From Caprella mutica (lineage: Eukaryota; Arthropoda; Malacostraca; Amphipoda; Caprellidae), in assembly GCA_947561585.1 (NCBI GenBank), contig CANNZV010000429.1:281384-345383 (forward strand): 64,000 nucleotides of DNA, given 5' to 3'. The notes below the pieces were generated by a model. That model made no database searches, was not told the DNA's origin, and worked only from the letters and a program-made list of their open reading frames with translations. The position numbers and the translations under genes are program-made. Position 1 is the stretch's first letter; each line of letters begins with the position of its first letter. This document shows positions 34,281 to 47,893 of this stretch, in pieces.

Positions 34281-37275
34281 AATATCTAACTCAGAATATC
34301 TAACACTGAATATCTAACTCAGAATATCTAACACAGACTATCTATCACTGAATATCTAACACAGACTATCTAACTCTGAATATCTATCACTGAATATCTA
34401 ACACAGAATATCTAACACTGAATATCTAACACAGACTATCTAACTCTGAATATCTAACACAGACTATCTAACTCTGAATATCTAACACTGAATATCTAAC
34501 TCTGAATATCTAACACAGACTATCTAACTCTGAATATCTATCACTGAATATCTAACACTGAATATCTAACTCTGAATATCTAACACAGAATATCTAACTC
34601 AGAATATCTATCACTGAATATCTAACTCTGAATATCTAACACTGAATATCTAACTCTGAATATCTAACTCTGAATATCTAACACTGAATATCTAACTCTG
34701 AATATCTAACTCTGAATATCTAACATTGAATATCTAACACTGAATATCTAACTCTGAATATCTAACTCTGAATATCTAACACTGATTATCTAACTGAATA
34801 TCTAACTCTGAATATCTAACACAGAATATCTAACTCAGAATATCTATCACTGAATATCTAACACTGAATATCTAACTCTGAATATCTAACACAGAATATC
34901 TAACTCAGAATATCTATCACTGAATATCTAACTCTGAATATCTAACACTGAATATCTAACTCTGAATATCTAACTCTGAATATCTAACACTGAATATCTA
35001 ACACTGAATATCTAACTCTGAATATCTAACATTGAATATCTAACACTGAATATCTAACTCTGAATATCTAACTCTGAATATCTAACACTGATTATCTAAC
35101 TGAATATCTAACTCTGAATATCTAACACAGAATATCTAACTCAGAATATCTATCACTGAATATCTAACTCTGAATATCTAACTCTGAATATCTAACTCTG
35201 AATATCTAACACTGATTATCTAACTGAATATCTAACTCTGAATATCTAACTCTGAATATCTAACACAGAATATCTAACTCAGAATATCTATCACTGAATA
35301 TCTAACTCTGAATATCTAACTCTGAATATCTAACTCTGAATATCTAACACTGATTATCTAACTGAATATCTAACTCTGAATATCTAACACTGATTATTTA
35401 TCTAACTCTGAATATCTAACTCTGAATATCTAACACTGAATATCTAACTCAGAATATCTAACACAGACTATCTATCACTGAATATCTAACACAGACTATC
35501 TAACTCTGAATATCTATCACTGAATATCTAACACAGAATATCTAACACTGAATATCTAACACAGACTATCTAACTCTGAATATCTAACACAGACTATCTA
35601 ACTCTGAATATCTAACACTGAATATCTAACTCTGAATATCTAACACAGACTATCTAACTCTGAATATCTATCACTGAATATCTAACACTGAATATCTAAC
35701 TCTGAATATCTAACACAGAATATCTAACTCAGAATATCTATCACTGAATATCTAACTCTGAATATCTAACACTGAATATCTAACTCTGAATATCTAACTC
35801 TGAATATCTAACACTGAATATCTAACTCTGAATATCTAACTCTGAATATCTAACATTGAATATCTAACACTGAATATCTAACTCTGAATATCTAACTCTG
35901 AATATCTAACACTGATTATCTAACTGAATATCTAACTCTGAATATCTAACACAGAATATCTAACTCAGAATATCTATCACTGAATATCTAACACTGAATA
36001 TCTAACTCTGAATATCTAACACAGAATATCTAACTCAGAATATCTATCACTGAATATCTAACTCTGAATATCTAACACTGAATATCTAACTCTGAATATC
36101 TAACTCTGAATATCTAACACTGAATATCTAACACTGAATATCTAACTCTGAATATCTAACATTGAATATCTAACACTGAATATCTAACTCTGAATATCTA
36201 ACTCTGAATATCTAACACTGATTATCTAACTGAATATCTAACTCTGAATATCTAACACAGAATATCTAACTCAGAATATCTATCACTGAATATCTAACTC
36301 TGAATATCTAACTCTGAATATCTAACTCTGAATATCTAACACTGATTATCTAACTGAATATCTAACTCTGAATATCTAACTCTGAATATCTAACACAGAA
36401 TATCTAACTCAGAATATCTATCACTGAATATCTAACTCTGAATATCTAACTCTGAATATCTAACTCTGAATATCTAACACTGATTATCTAACTGAATATC
36501 TAACTCTGAATATCTAACACTGATTATTTATCTAACTCTGAATATCTAACTCTGAATATCTAACACTGAATATCTAACTCAGAATATCTATCACTGAATA
36601 TCTAACACTGAATATCTAACTCTGAATATCTAACACAGAATATCTAACTCAGAATATCTATCACTGAATATCTAACTCTGAATATCTAACACTGAATATC
36701 TAACTCTGAATATCTAACTCTGAATATCTAACACTGAATATCTAACTCTGAATATCTAACATTGAATATCTAACACTGAATATCTAACTCTGAATATCTA
36801 ACTCTGAATATCTAACACTGATTATCTAACTGAATATCTAACTCTGAATATCTAACACAGAATATCTAACTCAGAATATCTATCACTGAATATCTAACTC
36901 TGAATATCTAACTCTGAATATCTAACTCTGAATATCTAACACTGATTATCTAACTGAATATCTAACTCTGAATATCTAACTCTGAATATCTAACACAGAA
37001 TATCTAACTCAGAATATCTATCACTGAATATCTAACTCTGAATATCTAACTCTGAATATCTAACTCTGAATATCTAACACTGATTATCTAACTGAATATC
37101 TAACTCTGAATATCTAACACTGATTATTTATCTAACTCTGAATATCTAACTCTGAATATCTAACTCTGAATATCTAACACTGAATATCTAACACTGAATA
37201 TCTAACACAGAATATCTAACACCGAATATCTAACACTGAATATCTAACACTGAATATCTAACACCGAATATCTAT
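34281..37275 (+). repeat. 14-bp satellite with 1,130-bp higher-order repeat
   Basis: About 210 units of GAATATCTAACTCT with subtypes (ACACT, ACTCA, ACACA, TATCACT, ACATT). The rare junction TGATTATTTATCTAACTCTG occurs at 35,391, 36,521 and 37,121: spacing 1,130 and then 600 bp. The same subtype order follows at 34,321 and 35,451 (again 1,130). Confidence 0.95.
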
Positions 37276-38829
37276 CATAAATCTAAGGAGTTTACTAAGA
37301 AAATTTGATTTACTTTTATAACGTCAGTTACGTTCACTCATATAATTATTATGTTGATAATTTTAGTGCTATAGTTTTTAGGGGATTTGAAAATAATGCA
37401 AAATAATTATATCGTGCATACGCATTGTTATCAAATGACATCTGCTCTATGAGAACATCTTTTTCTTGATGGCGAAGATTTGGATTCAGGAATTATGTAT
37501 TTTTAAACAAATAACAACTATCTAATAAACATTTATTAACTATCTAACAACCATTCAATAACTATTAGATAGTTATTAAGTGGTTACTAGTTAGTTATTA
37601 AATGGTTATGACACAAGTATATTTCTAAGAAACAAATATATTTTATTATTAATTTGTTATTCCTTCATTTTCAAATGTGCCAGGAAACAGAAAATAATAA
37701 ATACATTGATCAATATAACAAGTCTGTATTTTTCTAACTAACCAATTTAATTTTAAAAGTTATTTACTTGCATACCATTATATTTTATTTCCCTTATTAT
37801 TAAATGCGTCCAGCAAATAGAAAAGATCCGTTTTTGTGCTATAGTTCTTTTATGTTTATATTTCTAAACATTGTAATTTCTATGCTTTGTTTCTCTGCTT
37901 GTTTTACGTTTGCATTATTTATTTTCTTTATGTCTATTTTTTTAAATGTTATTGTATACTGTTTATGTTGAAACAAAAAGAAATAATATTGACATTTTTC
38001 ATTTATTTATTAAATTAAATATAAATAGCATATATATATATTTTTTCATCATAAAACTTAAACTTTTCATTATTTTATAAATAATTGTTGATTAGTTTAA
38101 ATTTTTTGATATTAAAATATTTAAATTTTTAATAAGAATTTATTTACCATTTATTTATAAGATTATGTTATTTGAGATATTAATTTTTAACTGCTCTTTA
38201 TTTTATAGCCTTCAATAAGAAGTTTTACTTGGTTGAGTTACGGGTTATTGGACGGTTTCACATTTTCGATCGTATAAAAGCAATTTATTATTTACTTCTT
38301 ACTTTAAATATAATATTCATTTAATTTTCTTTTGATCGAAAAAGTGAAATAGTGCAATAACTCGAAATTATCCCTAATACATTTTAATCGTGACACAATG
38401 AACCTGATTATGATATCCTCGGCATTTTTAACTTTCTATTTGTAATTCGTATGTATTTTTTTATTACTAAAAATTAAAAAAAAATAATAATATAAAGAAA
38501 TTTTACATTTTATACGATATTTTCAACTTGATGTATTTTCTTAATAATTCTTATATATTCCAGTCTTTTTTAACTTAAACAATTATTAATTAATTGTTAA
38601 TAATTACTGTATTTCACAATATATTCTATCTTCTTTTTTATTCACAAATAAAGAATACTTTCGAACAGATATAGTAAAGAAAAAGCCATTATATGATTTC
38701 TTTATTTTTGCGTCTAATAAATAATAGAGCATTGGGCCTTATCACAAAAAAATGTATTACCCATTAGGCACATTGAAATAACGAGGCACTTGGGTGAAGA
38801 TAAAACAAAGGGAATGGTGGAGATTGGTG
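37276..38829. other. AT-rich DNA, no gene
   Basis: Only AT-rich sequence is seen, plus a TTATCG-family MITE at about 38,230-38,375 (GAGTTACGGGTTATTGGACG at the left, GCAATAACTCGAAATTATCC at the right). Confidence 0.5.
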
Positions 38830-39184
38830 GTTGTTTTAACCCTTCACTGTGCATTTCATTTACAACTAGATGAGGGGCATTCGTAGAGCGCACACCATCT
38901 CCGCCGCTTCTGAATGACCTTGACTTTCACCTTTGACCATTCGGTCCCAAAATGTAACCAAATGGTTCCTGGATAATGACCAATCATCCACTAAATTTCA
39001 GGCAATTTGGTTCAATACTTATTGAGTAATAAATGACCTTGACCTTTGACCTTAATCGGATCACTCACAAAATTTAAACCAACTGGTTCCTGGATATATA
39101 CCAATCGTCTCATTAAATATTCGGTACTTTGATTGAAAACTTTTAGAGTTAAGCGAGTAACAAGATGATGATAAAAAAAAAATG
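38830..39184 (+). mobile_element. Probable SINE with A-rich tail
   Basis: It contains TGACCTTGACCTTTGACC-type motifs (38,910-39,060) and repeated GGTTCCTGGATA, and ends GATGATGATAAAAAAAAAA. Similar GACCTTGACC modules are frequent in invertebrate short repeats. Boundaries approximate. Confidence 0.4.
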
Positions 39185-39477
39185 CCAACTGAACTGAAGA
39201 AGAAAACGTAAATTGAAAAATTATTTGATGAAAATTGAAGTTCCTTACATAATTTCATTCCCTCATTCGATAAAAATGTATTGTTCCCATTTTTAAATTA
39301 AGATGACTTTGCAATAAGCATATGCGATTATAATTGGTTTTGAAATTTTTATTTTAATCTCAAATTTGTTTCTCAATTCTGTTCTCATTATTATTCAAAC
39401 AATACTTCTTTTATAGAGTTTAACTTGTCTCACTTTTGAATTAAACTATTGCAGCACATCATTGTGACTTTGACTTA

Positions 39478-39709
39478 TGTTCACTGAGAAAAAAATGCGA
39501 GTCAACCTGTCTTGAGTCAAGACTGCAAAACTCCAATTTGGAGTCTTTTTTCTTGATTGACTCTCTATGAATTAGGAGTCAAGATGACTCTTGTTTTTGA
39601 GTAAAATGTAAGGATGAGTCAAATTGACTCACATATTTGACCTGGTTTTGGGACAAACTGAAAACTCTCATTTTGAGTCAATTTGACTCGAGTTTTTTCT
39701 CAGTGAAGA
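39478..39709. mobile_element. MITE with CACTGAGAAAAAA ends
   Basis: The left end CACTGAGAAAAAAATGCGAG and the right end CTCGAGTTTTTTCTCAGTG are inverted. The interior is rich in GAGTCAA/TTGACTC words. Confidence 0.75.
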
Positions 39710-40299
39710 ACGAAATCACTACTCGGGAAAAGCTGAACTAAAATCTATTTTAACATTATGTCGCTGTTTACGACAACACTGGCATAACTCTAAAAAGCTA
39801 TTTTTCAGGAGAGGCATTTTAGTACATGTACTGTACGTACATTCGATGGTATATCGTTAGGACATTTAGCCTCTCTAGCGGTACATTTTTGAGCTATAAT
39901 TATGAAACTTTTACCAAACTGATCAGTATTTTATGATTTATATGTCTATATGGATAACTCTAAAATACATGTTTTTGTGTTTATGTCGTTATTCCTGCAA
40001 ACAAGCGATATATCAATCAGTGTTTAATTCACTAGCTGATACTAAAATTGATTAGTTGATATTATATCAATATCGTTTCGAAATATCTGAATGAAGCAAA
40101 TTTGACATACTATACAAATTAATAATCTTATTAACTATTAAAATTCACATGCATTCTTAAAAACAATCGAAATTTTGTTATCATATGAAATAATTTTTAT
40201 TTAGCCAATCGTATTTCCGAATGTTTGATATTTTATTGTGCGTAAATATTGCAACATAGTATTATTTCTATATTATCGTTATGACTCTTTACCTCTCAA

Positions 40300-40522
40300 A
40301 AACATGGGACTAGAATTCGAGTCAAATTGACTCAAAAAGGAATCAATTTGACTCATCCTAATATTTTACTCAAAAATAAGAGTCATATTGACTCTTAATT
40401 GATTGCAACATTGACTCAGGCAGAGTCAATCAAGAAAAAAAGACTCCAAAAATAATTGGAGTTTTGCCAATCTTGACTCAAGCGATGAGTCAGGTTGACT
40501 CGCAATATTTGTCTCAAAGTAC
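40300..40522. mobile_element. Second MITE of the GAGTCAA family, inverted relative to 39,478-39,709
   Basis: It contains ATTCGAGTCAAATTGACTC and GACTCAGGCAGAGTCAATCA and ends GTCAGGTTGACTCGCAAT, matching the 39.5-kb copy in the opposite orientation. Confidence 0.65.
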
Positions 40523-40802
40523 AGGACTATTACATTGGATAAATCATATTCTTAATACTAGCAAGCAATTTATCAATTCTTTTATTTAATAAATTAATCT
40601 TTAAATTCGACTAATTATTATTTTCCTTCACGTGACTTCAATACAATTCTAGAAAAATACACGAAAATAAAAAAAACCTTGTCTACAAATTAGAAATCTT
40701 AAAAAAAAAATGCCAGGATATACCTAATCAAATAAAGAAAATAAAATAATAAAAATAGATTGAAATAGATTGACTTCAAAAACAAAAATTGAACGCAAAA
40801 AA

Positions 40803-41590
40803 CATGTTTCAACATGTTAGAACATGTTTAAACTTGCTAGAGCATGTTTAAACTTGTAAGAGCATGTTTAAACTTGTAAGAGCATGTTTAAACTTGTTAG
40901 AGCATGTTTAAATTTGTAAGAGCATGTTTAAACTTGTAAGAGCATGTTTAAACTTGTAAGAGCATGTTTAAACTTGTTAGAGCATGTTTAAATTTGTAAG
41001 AGCATGTTTAAACTTGTAAGAGCATGTTTAAACTTGTAAGAGCATGTTTAAACTTGTAAGAGCATGTTTAAACTTGTAAGAGCATGTTTAAACTTGTTAG
41101 AGCATGTTTAAACTTGTTAGAGCATGTTTAAACTTGTAAGAGCATGTTTAAACTTGTTAGAGCATGTTTAAACTTGTTAGAGCATGTTTAAACTTGTACG
41201 AGCATGTTTAAACTTGTAAGAGCATGTTTAAACTTGTAAGAGCATGTTTAAACTTGTTAGAGCATGTTTAAACTTGTTAGAGCATGTTTAAACTTGTAAG
41301 AGCATGTTTAAACTTGTTAGAGCATGTTTAAACTTGTAAGAGCATTTTTAAACTTGTAAGAGCATGTTTAAACTTGTTTGAGCATGTTTAAACTTGTTAG
41401 AGCATGTTTAAACTTGTTAGAGCATGTTTAAACCTGTTAGAGCATGTTTTAACTTGTAAGAGCATGTTTTAACTTGTTAGAGCATGTTTTAACTTGTAAG
41501 AGCATGTTTTAACTTGTAAGAGCATGTTTAAACTTGTTAGAGCATGTTTTAACTTGTAAGAGCATGTTTAAACTTGTTAGAACATGATAT
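40803..41590 (+). repeat. 20-bp minisatellite
   Basis: About 39 units of AGAGCATGTTTAAACTTGTA with T/A alternation at the last-but-one positions. The period is strict, with no indels over 780 bp. Confidence 0.95.
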
Positions 41591-41919
41591 ATAGAGAGTG
41601 AAATTATATTAATTATTTGTTCTCCCATATGTAATTCAAATTCAAAACACTGAAATATAAACATGAACAAAAAAATAAAACATAATCAAACTTTAGATTA
41701 CTCAATGAAAAATGATAATAATATTGTTATACGTGGATTATTAATATTATAGAAAAAAAAAACTTTTTTATATATATTTTATTTCCTAAATTTCAAGTTG
41801 GTATCATGAATACCTATTTTAAAACGTGGTCAATTTTAATTGTGATTTACTTCTTTCTTACATGAACGTGAATGTGAGACCGTTCGATAATTTGGAACTC
41901 ACCCTATTTTTATAGTTTA

Positions 41920-42357
41920 TCATCCATTGGGGTAAACTCCTAGTTTAGTTGACCCTTGGATAGGGTCAACTAAACTAGGAAGCGGGTATATAAATCCTAT
42001 ATAAAAAAATAAGTTCAAGTTATTTTATATTATGACAGTTGTAAAATAAATATTATGATTTTTACAATTGAAATTTAAATGACAATAGAATATTATTTGA
42101 ATGTATTATGAATCTATAATACCGATCAACTATCCAAGAGAATGCCTAATGGGAACACATTGGGAAAATAACAACTGAAGGTAAATTTACCAAATTTTGT
42201 AAATAAGAATAGTCTTGTTAACGGATCCTTAATCTCAATAAATATATGTAAAATATGATTTAAATATTAATATCCCATTATATTATATACCTGCTTCCTA
42301 GTTTAGTTGACCCTATCCAAGGGTCAACTATACTAGGAGTTTACCTCAATTGGATAT
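41920..42357. mobile_element. MITE with palindromic TIRs
   Basis: The left GGTAAACTCCTAGTTTAGTT and the right AACTATACTAGGAGTTTACC are inverted. Each arm is itself a hairpin (CTAGTTTAGTTGACCC / GGGTCAACTAAACTAG). Confidence 0.8.
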
Positions 42358-42879
42358 AATAAAATTATATAATTGCAGATACATATTTATTGTTTTGATT
42401 TAACATTACTATATTTGCACAAGAATTTTAGAGTATATTATTAATGATCATATATTTATTTCATATATATATATTTTCATTGACATGTAATAAATATTAT
42501 ATACCATGTGCAGAATATTATTAATGATATGTAATGATAGTGAATCCTTTTGTTGCAAATTTAATGTTCAATAATTAATGAATATAGATTACAACGATGA
42601 AAAAATTACTTTTTATTGAAATATCAAAAAAAGCAATCTAGTGTAATTGCCGTAAAGAAAAACCAAAATTGATTTCAAATCGTGAACGTTAAAGTTTTAA
42701 TTACCAAGAAATGAGTATAATAGTGAATGAAAATTTATATATATTTTTTATTACTTTTTTTTATTTTTTTTTTCGTTTCAAGATATTATTTTTCCACTAA
42801 AAACAAGAAGAATTGTAACTTATTAAAGAAATTTATTTGTTATTTTATAACAACCACCAATTATATAAGGTAGTTAAAT

Positions 42880-43560
42880 ATCGAAGATAATAATATTAGA
42901 GGTGAATACATTAAAAAAAGTAATAGCAATCTAATGTTAAATTATATACCAAATTGATATATTTATATCATAATAATATGTATTAACTTACAAAATATAT
43001 GTAGTTTGAAGTTATGGTAGGGACGTATAGAAGAATGGGGTTCCCGTCTTTATCTTCTATGAACCCACCATAATATTCAGGAAATATTATAATTTAAAAT
43101 TAAGTAGATTATACAATATTTTGTTTACAATATCGTAGTTGCAGATATTTTTTTTTGCTCGAAAATTCCTGGTTACCAGGACTTTTATAAGAGCTTGATG
43201 AATTGTTATCTTTTCTTCAATAAATCCTTATCTTATCCTTATCCTTATCCGGACAAGCACCAAGTGGAAATAAATTCGCCGGAGGAAAAAAATCCCCGAG
43301 GAAAGAATACCCCCAAGACAAATATCACTCGAGTATGTAATAATATTTTTCTTATAATAACAAATATCGAAAAGCACAGAACAAACATTCGCAAAGTAGG
43401 AGGTCAATTCGAAAATAGCTTTTATTTTCAAAAAAGTATACAATTTGTGCTTATCGAACCAGGCCAAACCTCCCAAACTGGACCGCTAACCTAACCTTAC
43501 GTGAAAGATTTCCAAGGGGATGTCTTCGGGGGGATTTTTTCCGTAGGAGCATTTTTACAC
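42880..43560. repeat. Dispersed repeat, copy 1
   Basis: It shares blocks with 51,510-52,020 in the same order: AATAGCAATCTAAT, ATTAACTTACAAAATATAT, an AGAAG...CTTCTATG palindrome, CAAAGTAGGAGGT, GGACC...CTAACCTAACCTTA. No coding potential is convincing. Confidence 0.6.
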
Positions 43561-44501
43561 CCGGGATTTCACACACACACTAAATCCCCATCTTAACCAA
43601 ACCCCAGCCAAGTGAATGAGTAATATTTAAAAAAATCGTGCGGTTATGAAACCCATCTAAACCTTCTGCGGTCCCACTTCAATTTTTCCGTAGGATCGTG
43701 ACATTTATAGTTTAAAATAGTGAATTATGGATTGATTTAAAGGTACTTTCCACTCTACATTAAAATTTCTCTGGTAATGCTTTAGAACTAAGGCAAGTGG
43801 TGAGCAAGTGGCCAAAATCATATCGCGTCTTGCAGGACGGTTAATTCCTTATTTTAGGGTCACGTGACTGGCAATCTGGAGTCAGTTCTATGGAGTAATG
43901 ATATAAATGAAACAAAAAAGTCAGTGTGGCACTGATTTCACATTCGAGCCTATATTGTTGGGGTATGGGGTATTTGGTTTTCCCCCAAATAACCTCCAAA
44001 TCAAATCCCACACCCCCTCTGGGGTGTGGGCGGTGGAATGTTGGATGCGTTCCTAACACCCCCTCCCCTTTCATCCCCTGCTACATGCGCTACATAAGAT
44101 CTATCACTGTAATATTTACACAGTGTATTCTACACACATACAGGACTGCAGGTGTGTTTTAGGCGACTGAAGACAATTTTGAACTTTCCGCTTTTCTGAA
44201 TGTAGCTCATCAACTTAAAGCGTGACATAAAGAGAAATACACACAAGGAACCTATTTATGGGGTGATACAAATTCAAACAGAACCCTCACTGTCCGACAT
44301 TTCTATTAGATTAAATAGATTCAATAGAAGAACAAGGACGAGATAGGACCTTCATTACGTATTATCGTAAGTTTAATGGTATATAGACACACTGTTACTT
44401 ATCTAAAAAATTTGTAGGTGAAGATATTTAGGTAATGGTATAAGTGTAGTCATGGTGTAGTAACGTAAACCAAATTCCAGTAATGTATGTTGTGTCCTCT
44501 A
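43561..44501. other. Spacer with a C-rich palindrome, no gene
   Basis: Around 44,005-44,030 CCCACACCCCCTCTGGGGTGTGGG forms a short hairpin (arms CCCACACCCC / GGGGTGTGGG). Small open frames overlap on both strands and look incidental. Confidence 0.4.
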
Positions 44502-45862
44502 ACCCTTTCCATAGCTCCGTCATAGTTGGCTATAGCCTACCCACCTAATAGAATGATGTATTAGGCAGAGCTGGGCGCGCGAACCTTTTTTTAGGTTCCG
44601 AATCCGAACCCGAATCTTCGTCGATTTTGGGTTCCGAACCTCCGTATAGCGAACCCAATTTTGAAAAGTTTGGTCCGAACATTTGTTCCGAACCAAATAT
44701 TTTTTCCTAACATTTGTATGCTAACCTCGGATTTTTAGGTATATATTTTATATTTAAAAAAATGAACTACAGTCTACACCTTTATATTCCGCCCTGTTAC
44801 TTCCAAGGCTATTAGGGCAACATATATATATAAAAGTTTTTTCAACAAGATACTGATTATTTACTATTAAATATTATTATTAACCGTAATGAGTTTGACT
44901 GTCAGAAACAAAGAGAAGGTTTGTCTCTATGTTAAAAAAAACACATGTCTTATTTATAAACCTACGTTACTGTATTTTTACAAATTGTTATAGTATACTA
45001 TGTACTAAACTAATGTGTACCAAATTTCAAGTAAAAATATTGAATATATAAGGAGAAGTAAATACATAGGCATATAACTTATAAGAGATTGGCAACTGAG
45101 TGACTGAACTATGATTGGATGGAGTGTGAACCAATTACAGCTCGCGCATTTGTCTCTACTACATAAAAACGTGGACACATTCTTGCGTATTGGGTAACCA
45201 ATCTGTACTTCTACATTGCCACACGTCACTAAAGTACAATTAATTCCATAATTTATGTGATTTACGCTGATTTACGCCGATACGTAAATATTTGACTTTT
45301 GAATTAAAAAAATAGTTGGTATTTATGTAGGAACAAAGTCAAGAAAGGCCAGTAAATTTAAAGGAATGACATGAAATATATAAAGTAATTTAAATAAGAT
45401 GTGTCTAGAAAATATACGTCAAATTCATTTGGGTTAATATAATAAATTTATAATAATAATTATACTGTGACTTCACATCACTACATTATAGAGTTGCACT
45501 GGTAGAACTGCTGTTTCACGTACATGTCCGTACGTGTACGGTACATGTTCAGAACGTAAAATAATTTAATGAACAAGTCAGTTTTCCCCGGGTACGGAGG
45601 TTCGGACTTTCGAAAAAGACGTTCCGAACACTGAAGTCCGAACCGTTTTTGAAGAGGTTCCGAATCCGAAAGTCCGAACCCGTTTTCCAGTCCGAACCGG
45701 TTCGCGAATAAAGGTTCGCGAACATTTTAGCGGAACGCCCACCTCTGGTATTAGGGCCTAATGCATCACTCTATTAGGTGGTTAGGCCTATAGCCAACTG
45801 TGACTGAGCTATACACCATTGTTTAGGTGGTTAGTCCTACTAACCACGATGACGGAAAGGGT
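44502..45862. mobile_element. Palindromic MITE split by a hAT-like element
   Basis: The outer arms ACCCTTTCC...CCACCTAATAGAATGATG and CATCACTCTATTAGGTGG...GGAAAGGGT are inverted, with TA at 44,500-44,501 and 45,863-45,864. It ends about 10 bp beyond the stop codon of paralogue D. Confidence 0.7.
44566..45747. mobile_element. Non-autonomous hAT-like element, 8-bp target duplication
   Basis: The ends CAGAGCTGGGCG and CGCCCACCTCTG match the usual hAT TIR. GTATTAGG flanks both sides exactly (44,558-44,565; 45,748-45,755). Sub-terminal regions are packed with GAACC/GGTTC words (TTCCGAATCCGAACCCGAAT). It is 1,182 bp with no transposase. Confidence 0.88.
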
Positions 45863-45873
45863 TAAATCCACAT

Positions 45874-47762
45874 TTATTCATTCCATGGTACTAAGTCAAG
45901 GTTAGCCTGACACAATATGGCTCTTTTAAAGCTATCAAGTGTGTCGAGGTTGAGGTCCTTAATCTGTTTATTAACATTTTGAAAATACGCGTCCACACTT
46001 TCACCGCCATGATAGACCATGTATAATGTTGGGTTGAAACTGTTTCTGGTCTCGTCGAAGCTGATGCCATTGGACCAAAGCAAACTACCATTCTGATGTC
46101 TGACCAGCCCAAGGAAATGATGACCTGTGGATGGAGAATACGGTTACATGAAAAGAAAATAAGGAAAAGGATTTATTTAACACTTGTGACTGAAAGTTTA
46201 ATTGGTGGATAGATCCTTAACCTGATATGACCGAGGAAAATTCTTGAATTCTTAGATAGGGTTCATAACCCAATAACCCATCATTTTTAACCATTAAATT
46301 CTTTATTTATTATATCAGCAGTCACATCACAACGAAAAATAGAATAACTGGTACAAGATATACTCACTAATTATGTCGAAAAACCTATTAGAGGCGTCCA
46401 TTTGCTTCTGGGTGACAATGGTAGGATATCGAAAGCCAGGTTCACCGCAGAATCCCTTCCCTTCTTCGTATGTCATCTTTTTAAAGGTGTAGTAGTAGTA
46501 CAGACCGTCTGACATCATCTGCAGGTTGCTGGTTTTCGCAACTTTAACATCCAAGAATTATTACCTTGCTAAACTTATTAAATCAGATCTACACAGTTGA
46601 TAAATTAATAATTAGCAGATCGTCCATTATTGTTCTATATATATGTATGTATTTTTTAGCGATTTTTGAGTTATGACGTTATTGCCATTAATGAGCGAAA
46701 GGATACTAATCTCATAATAATTTATAAACGAACCTTGTATCATTTGGTGTCCGTATATGTAATCATCATTTTTGACAATATTTTCCTCAGGTAAATTCTT
46801 GTCGAAAACTAGACAGACAGAAGAAGAGGCTTGGAAGAGAAAAGTAGTACAGTTGATGTAGGAGAAACATATTCCCTTGCACTTACCTGAAACAAGAAGA
46901 AACAATTTGATAGGAATTATATGGTTGTGCGAATATGCTTTTATAATCATACATAGATCCTGAAAATATTCTAAACGAAGATAATTAAAGAGTATTGAAT
47001 GGTTCTACACCAGCGCTATATATGTAGTATTAGATACCATTTAATTTCTTCCTAAAGACCCTTGATTTTAAAAGTTCATTTTCACAATCCTTGTATCCAT
47101 AGGCAGGATTAAGTGGAACATCTCTTGCACTTGACTACCAGGTGGTAAAACTCTATATCTCGTGATGATCTTATTTCTATATTGAGAACACAAACTAGTT
47201 CCTTAACCTGAAATATCATAATTTCAACTCTAATTTAATGTTAAGAGTGTATCATTAGTGTCATTTTCACTTCAGAGTTGAAAGAGAAAGTTGTGATGAA
47301 ATTTCAATAAGGAAATATATACAAAAGGTTAGTGTAAGAGCATCCTAGCTCACAGAGCTGAAGCAGTGATGGTTAGTCAGACAAAGCTAAACAAAGGTGC
47401 AACCTAGTTGCGAAGTACTCTTACATGGTCTCCAACCTTCCCCTACAGCCGTATCAAACGCCACCTAGGTTGTAACACCACAACAGTTATATGACACCCG
47501 GTAATACTCTAAGTACACAAATGCACATAGGTTTTAGGAGTTACTCAAAATAAAAAGTAGTTAATAACAATATCTACTCACAATAAGAGTTTATATTCAG
47601 CTCCTCCAATCGCCAGGAAGTGTCCACTCCGACTTTAGGTCCAACCCCAACTCTCACCACCAAATATTTGTCGTCCTTCCAGTTGTCGAACACGAAACCA
47701 TCCGTCAATAGACAGATAAACAAAGATAAGATGAGGACAGAAAAGATAAGATTCAACTTCAT
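45874..47762 (-). CDS. Secreted PAN/apple-like plus C-type lectin-like protein, paralogue D
   Basis: Four exons on the minus strand: 47762-47582, 46886-46734, 46541-46368, 46124-45874 (stop TAA); 759 nt, 252 aa. Residues 1-22 form a hydrophobic signal peptide (MKLNLIFSVLILSLFICLLT). Exon 2 carries a PAN-like cysteine pattern (CKCKGICFSYINCTTFLF, then VCLVF). Exons 3-4 make the lectin-like part: SDGLYYYYT, MTYEEGKGFC, GFRYPTIVTQKQMD, HHFLGLVRHQNG and a late cysteine in AILCQANLD. No canonical EPN or WND calcium motif is present. The acceptor of exon 3 was set by alignment to paralogue C, which gives identical exon length (174 nt) and phase. The stop codon lies about 10 bp from a palindromic MITE that carries a hAT insertion, so the native 3' UTR is probably short or altered. 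Secreted; ligand unknown. Confidence 0.87.
46949..47095. mobile_element. MITE of the ATCATAGATC family in intron 1 of paralogue D
   Basis: CATAGATCCTGAAAATATTC, AGAGTATTGAATGGTTCTAC, then CCCTTGATTTTAAAAG. The same insertion stands in paralogue E at 55,803-55,950. Confidence 0.6.
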
Positions 47763-47893
47763 TTCGGAATATATCGAGTGCAGATTTTACTATTTTCTGA
47801 AACCTTATTCACAAGAATAAGTAAACTAACAATTTACCAAAGTAAGAACGGTGAGATTATACTTTATTAATTTAATTTATCATTTTCACACTC

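Noticed and set aside
43195..43494. 99-codon plus and 82-codon minus frames
   Set aside because: They overlap each other inside a dispersed repeat, and the copy at 51.5 kb does not keep the frame.
45005..45229. 74-codon minus frame inside the hAT-like element
   Set aside because: No hAT transposase motifs (no hATC or BED-like residues); chance frame in a non-autonomous element.
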